A stretch of DNA of 64,000 bases from Candidatus Gastranaerophilales bacterium (GCA_944323655.1 CALUTL010000005.1:49221-113220), one strand, 5' to 3'. Shown: positions 30,601 through 41,476, counted from the first letter of the stretch. Notes: generated by a model not told the origin, from the sequence alone. Made by a program: numbers and translations.

Positions 30601-30920
30601 CTTGGGAAGTACCGGATTATCTGTCATACAGCGACAAAGTAAAAAAATACCTGCAAACAGCAGGCAAAAGTATTCGATTAACACTTTCAAGCGACTTGCT
30701 GCTTGCGACAGAATACGCATACTCCAACCAAGTTAAAGTTGAGATAAAACTAAAAAATGACGGAAGTGTACAAGACGCACAAATAACCAAATCGAGCGGA
30801 TCAAATCAAATAAATGACATTGTGTTACGAACTGTTAAAGATACACTAAATGTAGTCAAACCCGCACCTGGAGAGATTCCTACCCCTGATTTCAAGTTAG
30901 GGCTTATAATTAATTTGTAA
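27669..30920 (+). CDS. Giant single-pass protein: cytoplasmic domain, acidic repeats, TonB-type C-terminus
   Basis: A 1083-residue protein. Residues 1 to about 230 form a folded domain (LGNIHIEVRVIFNENFIFIP, YVKFMGFFEPKLI) that faintly recalls the cyanobacterial DUF1822 family. About 250-845 is an extremely acidic, Thr/Ser/Pro-rich, probably disordered region with repeated short motifs such as EDFDSL, MDFDDI, VDFENL and LNFDEI. A membrane helix (about 853-875) is followed by a Pro/Lys/Ala-rich linker and a TonB-type C-terminal domain (about 985-1083: VKVEIKLKNDGSVQDAQITKSSG). The cytoplasmic mass is inverted relative to ordinary TonB. It starts with a strong ribosome site (GGGAGGA) and precedes a sigma-factor gene by 39 bp. 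Confidence 0.8.
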   Translation: MAGQETLIYIEENDKKEAGINARHFAKEDVQNRAYYNTLGAQLIKKFLASENVDATNTYNIHTIKKVLEELDISDIMLGNIHIEVRVIFNENFIFIPKSHFQYEILPDIYLVLLMSNDKKYVKFMGFFEPKLINKNNQNEDYYFIEKEKLTPASNLKEYIENFKGNTEQPLSDEEIDTSDMLILSMIDHDITEQEKKTLLKNLVKSAKLRDRFIEFENFEALSYRAEQSSEIKKTEFESGYPSLEVAAAATAEALEQLDIAGSANTQNLPDENEIINGFTNLERNIPDLTPDESSTETANTSVDDMLSELTDFSDLTELTGDEVMNRQETVTKPSDDEISIDDFSVENTTAAPSTETFQNQPAEDVSTEDFDSLTMDFNDIVEDNIAEINEQASVSGIIEQQNTPETLNFDEIMPLETSKTETPADTVSQEETSAETVDFSVLEDMTAVQPEDKITDLETETQTPNTMDFDDISTDSELTDIAPEIIEPENQTPPENEVVDFENLSTPLTENTEEEETASAKPEDTATIQPSEDISEEPELLFEEPLQELSFDDTELTLEEPLLDIAEEEEKDTPVQTEEPAKMSTTETDTSELEDFDSLVLQDEKAHGIEREEKTVENSLSTEPSEILPEDIELDKMLAEENLTELADTAVEPLSNEAALENTDTKEQSADNLTPTEEVPTAEATSNEEISEVAAESEESAEPESTLQPTIPPLMESEDQSVENSEDTITDLNLDADEIEKSTVTDDIAGVEGFDDTQNTTDLSADELISQIDDLLGTQEQGETSNAETSASEELQEESSDKDDKLEMLFNNQNYDIDSTTNNFNEEFETDTNDDTPNYTGAKATQDKGKQAILAAAVVAVLAIAGGAGFFLLKSKSSTDILAQNPIESDGTNIPAPTENPSEADNTNLMTNSPDINAQIPTPKAPDAQKPSTPAPKAKPTTKQPAPQAKPTPAAASTQSKAPGNTPLPYVTVRSLTWEVPDYLSYSDKVKKYLQTAGKSIRLTLSSDLLLATEYAYSNQVKVEIKLKNDGSVQDAQITKSSGSNQINDIVLRTVKDTLNVVKPAPGEIPTPDFKLGLIINL

Positions 30921-30923
30921 ATA

Positions 30924-30932
30924 TGTTATAAT
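30924..30932 (+). promoter_or_regulatory. Extended -10 upstream of the sigma-factor gene
   Basis: TGtTATAAT just after the stop of the giant gene and 28 bases before the GTG start. Transcription would begin near 30939, leaving a short leader that contains AAAGGA. It gives the sigma factor a possible separate promoter. Confidence 0.55.
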
Positions 30933-30959
30933 ACTGAAAGTTATAAAGGACTATAATTA

Positions 30960-31523
30960 GTGGAATTTACACAGGACAAGATAGACTTAATAGAGCGCAT
31001 AATAAAGACTGACCGAAAGTTTGCAAACAATGAAGATTTATATGAAGACTTCTTCAACGAGACTTGCAAAAGATCCGTCAACATTGTAAAAACAATAACA
31101 TCCGATGCTACTTTAGAAGCATATTTAAAGAAGATAGCAACGACCTCAATATTGAACGTATTAAAAGATTCGGGCAGATTACGCAGAACGAGAGCAGGCT
31201 TCACACCGACAGGAGAAGTATCTCTTGATGCGCAGGAAATATCAAACAGTTATGCCAATGCAAAAATTGTATATGAACCTGCAGATTTAAGTACTACGCC
31301 TGAGGATGAACTTTTAAGAAAAGAGATTCTGCAATACGTAATTAATTCGTTGGAAAAAATAAATAAAGAGGAACCTGACAAAAACTATTTACAAATCTTT
31401 AAGTTGCGTTATGATAATGGTATGACGCAAAAGGAGATTGCGAAAGTTTTGAATCTCTCTCAATCGGAAATCTCCAAACGCTTGTTCAAATTAATGGAAA
31501 AGGTCAAGCAGGCGTTTAACTAA
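30960..31523 (+). CDS. Sigma-70 family (ECF-like) RNA polymerase sigma factor
   Basis: A 187-residue protein starting at GTG, with AAAGGA upstream. The C-terminal part (about 120-187) is a region-4 helix-turn-helix (LRYDNGMTQKEIAKVLNLSQSEISKRLFKLMEKV). The N-terminal part (about 5-75: IDLIERIIKTDRKFANNEDLYEDFF ... LKKIATTSILNVLKDSGRLRRTR) fits a diverged region 2. No region 1 or 3 is seen, so it is group-4 (ECF) sized. It lies between the giant membrane protein and the zinc-ribbon ATPase, which suggests that signals from these proteins control it. Confidence 0.82.
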   Translation: MEFTQDKIDLIERIIKTDRKFANNEDLYEDFFNETCKRSVNIVKTITSDATLEAYLKKIATTSILNVLKDSGRLRRTRAGFTPTGEVSLDAQEISNSYANAKIVYEPADLSTTPEDELLRKEILQYVINSLEKINKEEPDKNYLQIFKLRYDNGMTQKEIAKVLNLSQSEISKRLFKLMEKVKQAFN

Positions 31524-31538
31524 TCAGGATTTAACAAA

Positions 31539-34523
31539 ATGAAATGTCCCATTTGCAAAAAAACTATTCCGGACAATGCGCTAAAATGCCCTTATTGCAA
31601 AACAAGAACGGGATTGGTTTGCAAAAATTGTAATACAGTAAATACTATTTTCGATTTAGTTTGCAAGAATTGCGGACAGGAAATATTAAAAATTTGTCCG
31701 CAATGTAAGAGTGTAAATTTTCCAAATGCAGCAAATTGCAGAAAATGTAATTATAAGTTTGAGTCAAAGGAAAATAAGCCTGCAAACAAACAGCCGAACT
31801 TATTTGAATTTGCGACCCAAAACCTTGTAGCGCAGCAAAGTGCGAAAAACATTCTTGTCAAGAACATATTATCAGAAGACAAAAAAATCTTTTCACTAAG
31901 CGGCCCTAAAGGCACAGGTAAAACTCTTGTAATTTCACACATAATAAACGAACTAAGAGAAAAGAATTATGTATGGTTTTACGGAAGCTGCACCCCGATA
32001 ACACAGCTTACCCCGGGCGGACTTTTGCAGGATATAATATTAAATCTTTTCAACCTGCCGAATTTTTGTATAAATAATAACAAGTTCCGAAAAGATGCCA
32101 CGAAATATTTTCAAAATGAATTTCCATACCTTGAAGCGCAAGAAGTCGGGGACTTGTTAAACTTTTTATACCCGACGAAAAACGGGACTTTTGAAACAAT
32201 GCTTGCGGGCAAAACAAGATATTTTGAACTTTTAACCAAGATATTTGACAAAATAATTCAATACAGCCGTTTTGTGATTGTTGTGAACAATTTTGAATAC
32301 ATAGACGGATATTCGTATGAATTTTTAAACAATTTTATAAAAAAAGATGACGTATTCGGGGAGCTAAAACTTTTAATAGTTTATAACGAACATAAACCTG
32401 CAAAGGGATTTTTCTATTTTCCCGAAAACAAAGCAGAAGGGATTTTCACAGACGTATACCTTGCGCCACTGGATGCAAAACAGATGTTTGCATTTGCAGA
32501 TGTAAAAGAAGGCGAAGATGACTTTCCAAAACTTGACGACACGACAAAAAGAAAGATTTTCCTTCAAAGCAACGGGAATCCGGCGTATTTAGAACAGACA
32601 CTGGAACTTTTCAAAGAAGAAACCTCCAAAATTCGCCATAATGCATTTGTAATCCCGCAAACATACACAGATGTTGTTTCAAGACGCCTTGCGATATTAA
32701 AAGACAGGAATTTAAGAGCCTATATGACATTAATGGGCTGCGCAATGATAGGCGACAAAATTAACCTGAATCTTATCAAGCAGATATTCCAATACAGAGA
32801 TGACGATTTCAGTGATGTAATAGCGTATTTACAGCAGAGGAATTTCATAGAACCGATGAACGATATTTATTATCGTTTCAAGAGTTTGTATTTATGGGAA
32901 ACGATAGTAAAAGCGGTTAAAACAGACGATCGTTACGAAGAAATAAATAAGAAAATATTTCTTGCAATAACAAATTTCACAATGAATTCGACAGCAATCC
33001 TCGGGATAATTGCACAGAACCTTAAACATCCGAAGCTTGCGCTTGATATATGGACAAAGAATACAAGACTTGCATCATTTATAGGCGACACAAACCTTTA
33101 TGCAATTTCGCAAAAACAGTGTCTTGCTTTAATTAATGAACTTGACGACACCGAGACATTAAAAATCAGATACAACATTTGTGAAAGACTCGGAAAACTT
33201 CTTGCTGACTTCAATCCGAAAGAGGCAATGGATTATCTTCCCGATGCTATTTCAAATGCCAAGAATATGGGCGATTCCCCAAGAGAAATAGAACTTCTGG
33301 GGTATATGGCAAGCTGCTGCCGCAAAACAGGTAATTATTTCGGAGAAGTCGAATGCACCGATGCGGTATTAGAAAAAATGAATCCTGATGACAAACTTGA
33401 AATGGCGCTTGTAAGATCAACAAAATTAAATGCCCTTTTAAATATCGGCAACTGCGGACAGATAATTAACCTTATAGATAACGACATAATGCCTGCATTT
33501 GACGACTTTTTAAGCAAAAATGAACCCCATCCGACAATTCCGATGGATATAATTTTTGAGACCTGGATAAAAACTTATCTGGTACTTGCAAATGCGCTTA
33601 TAATTCAAGGCAACAACCGCTCATTTGAAATTTTGACAATACTATTTGATGTTTTGGAAAGAAACCGTATTGAAGATGAAAACCTTATTTGCAAAAGCCA
33701 GTTAGCACTTGCATTTGCAAACACGATGAAGGGCGACATTCCCGAATCCGAAAAAATTCTTGAAGAAATTCAGAAAGAATACCAGTCAAAATCAATGGAT
33801 AACGAATGCGTTACAAGATGGAATTTCATTAATATAATAAACAATTTCTTCCGCAAAAGATATAACGGATTACAGGAGGATTTATTCCAGATTGTAACTT
33901 TCGCAAACAACAACGGCGATAACTTTACGAAAAACATGCTAAAAGCCATGCTTGGAATAATATTCAGACACAATGACCAGACAAATCAGGCAATGGAAAT
34001 TTATAATGACCAGATAGCATATTTTTCGAAAGAAAAAATGGCACTGGGCGCACTTTTGACCTGGTATTTAATAGCAGATGCAACAATAATAACAGAAGGA
34101 CCTCAGCAGGCATTGGATATAGCATCTCAAGCCCTTGAAGTTGCACAGAATCCGAAAATTAATAACCATTTCTTTGCCTGCCTGCTTCAATCTGTTATGG
34201 CAAAAGCAACCCTTGCATTATCGGATTTTGAAAGCACTAAAATTCATATTGAAAACGCAATTATTACAGCCCGCCAGTATGGTTTAAATGATCTTTTATC
34301 AAGACTTTATCTGCAATACGGAAGATATTTCCAAGAATTAGGCTTAATAAAATCAAGCCGCCAAAAAGATTACCTTGCAGCAGCGGCAAAAATGTATGAA
34401 AAAGCTTCGGAAATTATTAAAACAACAAGAAACAACTGCGTGCATCAGGATATTCAAAAAGCAAAAGCCGTTCTTAAAACCTTCTGCCATCTTAACAAAA
34501 TTCCGATTGAAGTTAAAAAGTAA
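31539..34523 (+). CDS. Zinc-ribbon STAND-like ATPase with TPR-type repeats
   Basis: A 994-residue protein. The first 72 residues hold three successive CxxC-(10)-CxxC zinc ribbons (Cys 3/6/17/20, 28/31/42/45, 53/56/67/70). An ATPase domain follows with Walker A GPKGTGKTL (about 122-130); the Walker B-like strand reads FVIVVNNFEYID, with Asn where Asp is usual. Residues from about 480 to the end are helical and resemble TPR arrays, as in MalT- or adenylate-cyclase-associated STAND proteins. It begins 15 bp after the sigma-factor gene with CAGGAT as ribosome site, so the two are cotranscribed. Role unknown; a signal-integrating NTPase is the likely class. Confidence 0.8.
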   Translation: MKCPICKKTIPDNALKCPYCKTRTGLVCKNCNTVNTIFDLVCKNCGQEILKICPQCKSVNFPNAANCRKCNYKFESKENKPANKQPNLFEFATQNLVAQQSAKNILVKNILSEDKKIFSLSGPKGTGKTLVISHIINELREKNYVWFYGSCTPITQLTPGGLLQDIILNLFNLPNFCINNNKFRKDATKYFQNEFPYLEAQEVGDLLNFLYPTKNGTFETMLAGKTRYFELLTKIFDKIIQYSRFVIVVNNFEYIDGYSYEFLNNFIKKDDVFGELKLLIVYNEHKPAKGFFYFPENKAEGIFTDVYLAPLDAKQMFAFADVKEGEDDFPKLDDTTKRKIFLQSNGNPAYLEQTLELFKEETSKIRHNAFVIPQTYTDVVSRRLAILKDRNLRAYMTLMGCAMIGDKINLNLIKQIFQYRDDDFSDVIAYLQQRNFIEPMNDIYYRFKSLYLWETIVKAVKTDDRYEEINKKIFLAITNFTMNSTAILGIIAQNLKHPKLALDIWTKNTRLASFIGDTNLYAISQKQCLALINELDDTETLKIRYNICERLGKLLADFNPKEAMDYLPDAISNAKNMGDSPREIELLGYMASCCRKTGNYFGEVECTDAVLEKMNPDDKLEMALVRSTKLNALLNIGNCGQIINLIDNDIMPAFDDFLSKNEPHPTIPMDIIFETWIKTYLVLANALIIQGNNRSFEILTILFDVLERNRIEDENLICKSQLALAFANTMKGDIPESEKILEEIQKEYQSKSMDNECVTRWNFINIINNFFRKRYNGLQEDLFQIVTFANNNGDNFTKNMLKAMLGIIFRHNDQTNQAMEIYNDQIAYFSKEKMALGALLTWYLIADATIITEGPQQALDIASQALEVAQNPKINNHFFACLLQSVMAKATLALSDFESTKIHIENAIITARQYGLNDLLSRLYLQYGRYFQELGLIKSSRQKDYLAAAAKMYEKASEIIKTTRNNCVHQDIQKAKAVLKTFCHLNKIPIEVKK

Positions 34524-34596
34524 TTTTAGCCGCCCTAAAAGCTTTTAAAATTTTTCCAAAGGTATGGCATCTTAATATACCTTTAAAGAAATTTAC

Positions 34597-34625
34597 TTGA
34601 TAAAGCAATATTTTTGTCATAGTAT
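34597..34625 (+). promoter_or_regulatory. Candidate gatA promoter
   Basis: TTGATA (34597-34602), a 17-bp spacer and TAGTAT (34620-34625); predicted leader of about 64 nt ending in AAGGAG before the ATG at 34696. Confidence 0.55.
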
Positions 34626-34695
34626 TTTAATAGGTTTTATTAAGCCTTTTTAGAGAAATTAGAAATCCGAAATAAATCAGCTTTAAGGAGAAGAT

Positions 34696-36159
34696 ATGAA
34701 CGAGGTTTTAAAAAAGTCAGCGGCCGAACAGAGCAAAGCTTTAAAGAATAAAGAAATTTCAGCGGTAGAACTTACAAATGCTGCGTTTGAAAGAATAGAA
34801 GAACTTGACGGAAAACTTGGTGCATTCAATTCATTAACGAAAGAAACAGCACTTAAAACAGCCCAAAAAGTTGACGAAAAAATTGCACGCAGGGAAGAGC
34901 TTCCTCTGCTTGCAGGTGTTCCTTTGGCACTAAAAGACAATATGAATTTGAAAGGTTCAAAAACAACAGCTTCAAGCAAAATTCTTGAGAATTTTGTATC
35001 CCCTTTCAACGCAACAGTAAGCGAAAAACTTTTAAACAACCTTGTTCCGATTGTCGGAAAAGCGAACTTGGATGAATTTGCAATGGGTTCATCAAACGAA
35101 AACTCGGCATTCAAAAAAGTTCACAACCCTTGGAATTTGAACAAAGTTCCGGGAGGTTCTTCGGGCGGATCAGCAGCGAGTGTTTCCTCTTGTGAAGCAA
35201 CTCTTGCACTCGGATCTGACACAGGCGGTTCAATCAGACTTCCCGCATCTTTCTGCGGAATCGTAGGTATGAAACCGACTTATGGCAGAGTTTCAAGGTA
35301 CGGTTTAATCGCATTTGCATCATCCCTTGATCAAATCGGGCCATTCGCAAGAACTGTTGAAGATGCGGCAAATTTACTGGAAGTAATTTCAGGTCACGAC
35401 CCGAAAGACAGCACTTCTTTAAATCTTCCGGTAGAACATTACGCTGAAGACCTTAATAAAGATATTAAAGGTATGAAAGTCGGTGTCATAAAAGAACTTA
35501 TGACAGAAGGACTTTCCGACGACGTTCAAAAAGCAATGGAAAAAGCTATTGAAGATTATAAAAAACTCGGCGCTGAGATTGTGGAAATTTCACTTCCAAA
35601 ACTTAAATACTCAATCGGAATTTACTACATTTTGGCAACTGCTGAATGCTCATCAAACCTTGCAAGATTTGACGGTGTAAAATACGGTTACAGAACGCCA
35701 GATGCTAAAAATCTTCTTGAAATGTACACAAAAACAAGAGCAGAAGGCTTCGGCCCCGAAGTTAAGCGTCGTATAATGCTTGGAACTTACGCTTTATCAT
35801 CAGGTTATTATGATGCTTACTACAAAAAAGCTCAACAGATGAGAGCTTTAGTAACTCAAGATTTTGTTGACGCCTTCAAAAAAGTTGATATTTTAATTTC
35901 ACCCACTTGCCCGAACACAGCATTTGACCTCGGTGCAAAATCAAGTGACCCGCTTGCAATGTATTTGACAGATATCGCAACAATTTCCGCTAACCTTGCA
36001 GGAATTCCGGGAATGAGTGTTCCGGCAGGATTTGATAAAGACGGCATGCCAATCGGACTTCAAATTCTTGCTCCTCAATTGCAGGAAAAGAAATTGTTTA
36101 ATGCAGCTCACAAATTCGAACGTGCAAATGATTACTATTTGCAGCTTGCAAAAATATAA
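34696..36159 (+). CDS. gatA: Aspartyl/glutamyl-tRNA amidotransferase subunit A
   Basis: A 487-residue amidase-signature protein of standard GatA length. Catalytic triad context: Lys in PLALKDNMN (about 78), first Ser in PGGSSGGSAASVSS (about 153) and nucleophile Ser in GSDTGGSIRLPASFCG (about 177). It hydrolyses glutamine to supply ammonia for converting Glu-tRNA(Gln) or Asp-tRNA(Asn), with GatB and GatC, which are not in the window. Confidence 0.96.
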   Translation: MNEVLKKSAAEQSKALKNKEISAVELTNAAFERIEELDGKLGAFNSLTKETALKTAQKVDEKIARREELPLLAGVPLALKDNMNLKGSKTTASSKILENFVSPFNATVSEKLLNNLVPIVGKANLDEFAMGSSNENSAFKKVHNPWNLNKVPGGSSGGSAASVSSCEATLALGSDTGGSIRLPASFCGIVGMKPTYGRVSRYGLIAFASSLDQIGPFARTVEDAANLLEVISGHDPKDSTSLNLPVEHYAEDLNKDIKGMKVGVIKELMTEGLSDDVQKAMEKAIEDYKKLGAEIVEISLPKLKYSIGIYYILATAECSSNLARFDGVKYGYRTPDAKNLLEMYTKTRAEGFGPEVKRRIMLGTYALSSGYYDAYYKKAQQMRALVTQDFVDAFKKVDILISPTCPNTAFDLGAKSSDPLAMYLTDIATISANLAGIPGMSVPAGFDKDGMPIGLQILAPQLQEKKLFNAAHKFERANDYYLQLAKI

Positions 36160-36181
36160 TTCAAAACTTACAAATAACAAA

Positions 36182-36207
36182 AAAGGCGAGTTTAAAAACT
36201 CGTCTTT
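36182..36207. terminator. Rho-independent terminator between gatA and the convergent gene
   Basis: AAAGGCGAGT (36182-36191) and ACTCGTCTTT (36198-36207), one G-U pair, followed by a T-run on the plus strand and preceded by an A-run that serves the minus strand. Confidence 0.85.
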
Positions 36208-36213
36208 TTTTAA

Positions 36214-36837
36214 TTAATTTGATATAGACATTAAATTCCTAAAAAAGTTCATTATACCCGTAACTATCAGCCCTATAACTAAAATAATAACAAGCAAATA
36301 CCAAATATAATCCGGTACACCTTGATTTAAAAGTTCTTCATTTTGAATTCTGCAAGGTTTGCCGATACTTTTCATAACATCCATAAACCTAAATACATCT
36401 TTTCTGAATTGCATAGGGCAAACCGCATTAGTTTTATTATCCAACTTAAACATAATTTCGCAATTAACAATACTTGTATACTGAGCCCCCAACCCTAAAA
36501 GCCAAAATAATCTCGGTCTTTCATCGGCATCAATTCTTACACGCTCTATTCTGTCAAGCGGCAAAGTCTTATTGTCATCAAACGTCACAACCTTTTTATC
36601 AGTGTCAATAACCATTTTTTGAAACCCGCCAACATCCCATTCTCTTAAGGTCGGCTTGTAAAGAAAAATATTATAAAGTACAAATGCAAAAAACGGTATA
36701 AAAACATACGTATTAGTATGATAAGAAAACAATGCAGTAGCTGCCCATACAAAGGAAGCGAACATTATCCAATCCATTAATCGTTCATTGTATAAAAGCG
36801 AAGATTTAATCTGCGTATAAAACACATAACGAGCCAT
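36214..36837 (-). CDS. Membrane protein with a PH-like central domain, function unknown
   Basis: A 207-residue protein with two N-terminal membrane helices (about 22-40 and 45-62), a central soluble domain (about 80-165: KKVVTFDDNKTLPLDRIERVRID) reminiscent of bacterial PH-like domains, and a C-terminal helix (about 178-198). I do not recognise a specific family. TTGACT, a 17-bp spacer and TATTCT lie seven bases before the ATG without a ribosome site, so its mRNA is probably leaderless. Confidence 0.7.
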   Translation of the reverse strand: MARYVFYTQIKSSLLYNERLMDWIMFASFVWAATALFSYHTNTYVFIPFFAFVLYNIFLYKPTLREWDVGGFQKMVIDTDKKVVTFDDNKTLPLDRIERVRIDADERPRLFWLLGLGAQYTSIVNCEIMFKLDNKTNAVCPMQFRKDVFRFMDVMKSIGKPCRIQNEELLNQGVPDYIWYLLVIILVIGLIVTGIMNFFRNLMSISN

Positions 36838-36844
36838 GATTATT

Positions 36845-36873
36845 AGAATAAATGTATATGGCTAAAAAGTCAA
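36845..36873 (-). promoter_or_regulatory. Promoter of a leaderless membrane-protein gene
   Basis: On the minus strand: TTGACT, a 17-bp spacer, then TATTCT (36845-36850) seven bases before the ATG at 36835-36837. The good -35 and spacing make this one of the better supported leaderless starts. Confidence 0.6.
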
Positions 36874-36925
36874 TAATTACTTGAAAAAAATCCATCATAA
36901 AATTGAGCCTTCAAAATCTAAAAAC

Positions 36926-37225
36926 CTAAACCGCATTCAATCTGAAATTTCTGATATCAACCTGCTTTTCAAAATCCAAATTAAACTCTTTATTGCCGAG
37001 TTTAATAGTCTGCGGCAGCTTCATAATATCAGGTTGAACAATCAAAGAAAAAGCGTTTATTCCGTTAAACTCTTTCAAATCTTTAACAATCTCTTTAGCT
37101 TCTTCACTGTCAGCACCATACTTTGCAGAAACTATACTGTACCAATATTCACCGCTTTTAGGTTCATATTCTTCGTATCTTTCAGACAAAATAACTCTTT
37201 TGTCATCATTTTTCAAATCTGCCAT
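36926..37225 (-). CDS. Small LysM-like protein
   Basis: A 99-residue protein without a signal peptide. SGEYWYSIVSAKYG ... FNGINAFSLIVQPDIMKLPQTI follows the LysM pattern of a 'WSIA..yG' start and a 'lP' end, though the spacing is slightly longer than usual. AAGGAG precedes the ATG. Whether it reaches the wall to bind peptidoglycan is unclear without an export signal. A longer opposite-strand ORF overlaps it but lacks a ribosome site. Confidence 0.65.
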   Translation of the reverse strand: MADLKNDDKRVILSERYEEYEPKSGEYWYSIVSAKYGADSEEAKEIVKDLKEFNGINAFSLIVQPDIMKLPQTIKLGNKEFNLDFEKQVDIRNFRLNAV

Positions 37226-37300
37226 AATATACTCCTTAACTATTTGGGGCGAAATTAATTTATATATGCCACGGTCCGAATAAAATATAACAATTAAATT

Positions 37301-37486
37301 TTAAGACTTGATATCAAAACCTTTTTCTTCAGGCGGAATATCATCTACCCTTGAGGAAATAAAACCAAATCCAAATAATGAAAATTTTGTTTTCTTTTCT
37401 GGAGAGGCAACCTCTGCATTCTCATTTCCGGAAGCTTCAACTTTATTAAACTCTGCAAGTGCTCTTAATGCGCTAATATTAGACAT
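37301..37486 (-). CDS. Small hypothetical protein
   Basis: A 61-residue protein with Asn/Ala/Glu-rich N-terminal half and a KTKFSLFGFGFISS stretch. AGAGAGGG lies about eight bases before the ATG. Family unknown; an opposite-strand ORF of similar size has no ribosome site. Only the start context and codon-like composition support it. Confidence 0.5.
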   Translation of the reverse strand: MSNISALRALAEFNKVEASGNENAEVASPEKKTKFSLFGFGFISSRVDDIPPEEKGFDIKS

Positions 37487-37602
37487 GACATACCCTCTCT
37501 TTTAAATATATTTGTGCAACCATTTTTCTTATAATTAATATAAAAATTTTGAAATTAAGGAATTTCGGCATGCCGTTATTTTGTTACATTACGTAATAAA
37601 AA

Positions 37603-37628
37603 AAGGCGAAGCCTTTTGGCTTCGCCTT
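37603..37628 (-). terminator. Rho-independent terminator of dnaK
   Basis: AAGGCGAAGCC (37603-37613) and GGCTTCGCCTT (37618-37628) around TTTT. On the minus strand the stem is followed by a long T-run. Confidence 0.9.
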
Positions 37629-37659
37629 AATTTTGAGCAAATAAGTATGAATTTATAAA

Positions 37660-39797
<2,138 letters not shown>

Positions 39798-41474
39798 ATG
39801 GTATTAAAAAGAAAAAATGTCCTTTCCTTACTTGATGAGAGAACTAAAAAATACGGTGAAAGAATTGCACTCGGGACAAAAACATCTTTAGGCTGGAAAG
39901 AATTTACTTATAAAGGTATCGGGCTTTTATCAAGAAAGCTTGCCTGCTATATCATTGATACTATCGGCGTTCAAAAAGGTGACAGAATTGCTATTTTATC
40001 AGAATCCAAGCCCGAATACGGCGCATGCGTTTTTGCATCAATTATGTCAGGTATGACAATTGTTCCTCTTGATATAAAACTTACTAAATATGAACTTAAC
40101 AATATTTTATCTGACTGTGAACCCTCTGTTATGCTTGTATCAAGAGCTTATTTAAATAAAGCAGTTGAACTTCAAAAAGAATTACCGTTTTTGAAAAATA
40201 TTATTCTTATGGATGAGCCGGCATTTGGGGATGAATTTATAAGCCTGCACAACCTGCCTGAAAATTACGAAGCTAAATGGAAACCGCGTTCTGCAAAATC
40301 CACCGTTTTCATAATTTATACCTCAGGCACAACAGGTTCTCCTAAAGGTGTTGAAATATCTTTCCAAAACATGATGACTCAGCTTGATGATTTGGAAGAT
40401 GTTTTACACAAAATTCTGCCGGGTAAAGAATCAGGAACAGTACTTTCAATTCTGCCAATGAACCATCTTTTTGAAATGTCTGTCGGCTTCAGTACGTTTT
40501 TAAACTTCGGATTTACGGTTTACTACACTCCAAGTTTAAAGCCGAAAGATATTTTAGGAATTATGAGAGCAAAAAAAGTTGATTTTATGATTGTTGTTCC
40601 TGCGTTTTTAAAACTTTTAAAAACAAGTATTGAAGCTGAAATTAATTCCGGTTCAAAAAGAATGAAAGCATTTTTCAATATAATGTATGCTCTTGCAAAA
40701 TATATTCCTTCATACAGAATGAAAAAATTTATATTCAAAAAAATTCACGAAAAATTCGGCGGACATTTTATGGGATGTATTTCAGGCGGAGCGCCATTGG
40801 ACGTTGCGGTCGGTGAATTTTTTGAAAGACTCGGTATCAAAGTTTATCAAGGGTACGGATTAACGGAAACCAGCCCTGTAGCGTCGGTTAACACTGACAG
40901 ATGTCGTGATTTAGCATCAGTCGGCAGACCTTTAAAGAGTTTCGAAGCTCGAATTGATCCTGAAACAGGTGAACTTCAACTTAAAGGTTTATGCATTATG
41001 AAAGGTTACCACAACCAGCCTGAACTTACCGCACAAACAGTTGATCCTGACGGTTGGCTTCATACCGGCGATATCGCTAAAATTACACCTGACGGACACA
41101 TTTATATTACCGGCAGAATTAAAAACATGATTGTTCTATCAGGCGGCAAAAAAGTTTTTCCTGAAGAAGTCGAATCCGTACTTGAAAAAAGCCCTTATTT
41201 TGCGGAAGTCTGCGTAATCGGGGTTTCCAGAACCTTCGGTTCTAAAGACGGTACTGAAGATATTGCGGCTGTAGTTGTTCCGTCAGACGAATTAACTTCA
41301 AAATATGATGACAGCACCATCGAAAAACTTTGCAGAGATGAAGTTAAAAAACTTTCTCAACGCTTGACACCGTACAAACGCCCGATTAATATTGTTGTTA
41401 GCAGATCTCCGCTGCCGAGAACCGCAACAAGAAAAGTTAAAAGAAAAGAAGTTAAGGAGCTTGTAAAGGCCTAG
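39798..41474 (+). CDS. AMP-binding long-chain acyl-CoA synthetase-like protein
   Basis: A 558-residue member of the ANL adenylating superfamily. Motifs: P-loop-like IIYTSGTTGSPKGVE (about 171-185), GYGLTETSPVAS (about 353), DGWLHTGDIAKI (about 412) and GRIKNMIVLSGGKKVFPEE with a late catalytic Lys context (TATRKVKRKE). It probably activates a fatty acid to acyl-AMP and then acyl-CoA or acyl-ACP; the substrate cannot be read from sequence. It is followed by two short secreted-protein genes in the same direction (2 and 8 bp gaps). Confidence 0.88.
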   Translation: MVLKRKNVLSLLDERTKKYGERIALGTKTSLGWKEFTYKGIGLLSRKLACYIIDTIGVQKGDRIAILSESKPEYGACVFASIMSGMTIVPLDIKLTKYELNNILSDCEPSVMLVSRAYLNKAVELQKELPFLKNIILMDEPAFGDEFISLHNLPENYEAKWKPRSAKSTVFIIYTSGTTGSPKGVEISFQNMMTQLDDLEDVLHKILPGKESGTVLSILPMNHLFEMSVGFSTFLNFGFTVYYTPSLKPKDILGIMRAKKVDFMIVVPAFLKLLKTSIEAEINSGSKRMKAFFNIMYALAKYIPSYRMKKFIFKKIHEKFGGHFMGCISGGAPLDVAVGEFFERLGIKVYQGYGLTETSPVASVNTDRCRDLASVGRPLKSFEARIDPETGELQLKGLCIMKGYHNQPELTAQTVDPDGWLHTGDIAKITPDGHIYITGRIKNMIVLSGGKKVFPEEVESVLEKSPYFAEVCVIGVSRTFGSKDGTEDIAAVVVPSDELTSKYDDSTIEKLCRDEVKKLSQRLTPYKRPINIVVSRSPLPRTATRKVKRKEVKELVKA

Positions 41475-41476
41475 TT

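Noticed and set aside
36881..37258. 125-codon plus-strand ORF opposite the LysM-like gene
   Set aside because: No ribosome site; the minus-strand frame has AAGGAG and a family-like motif.
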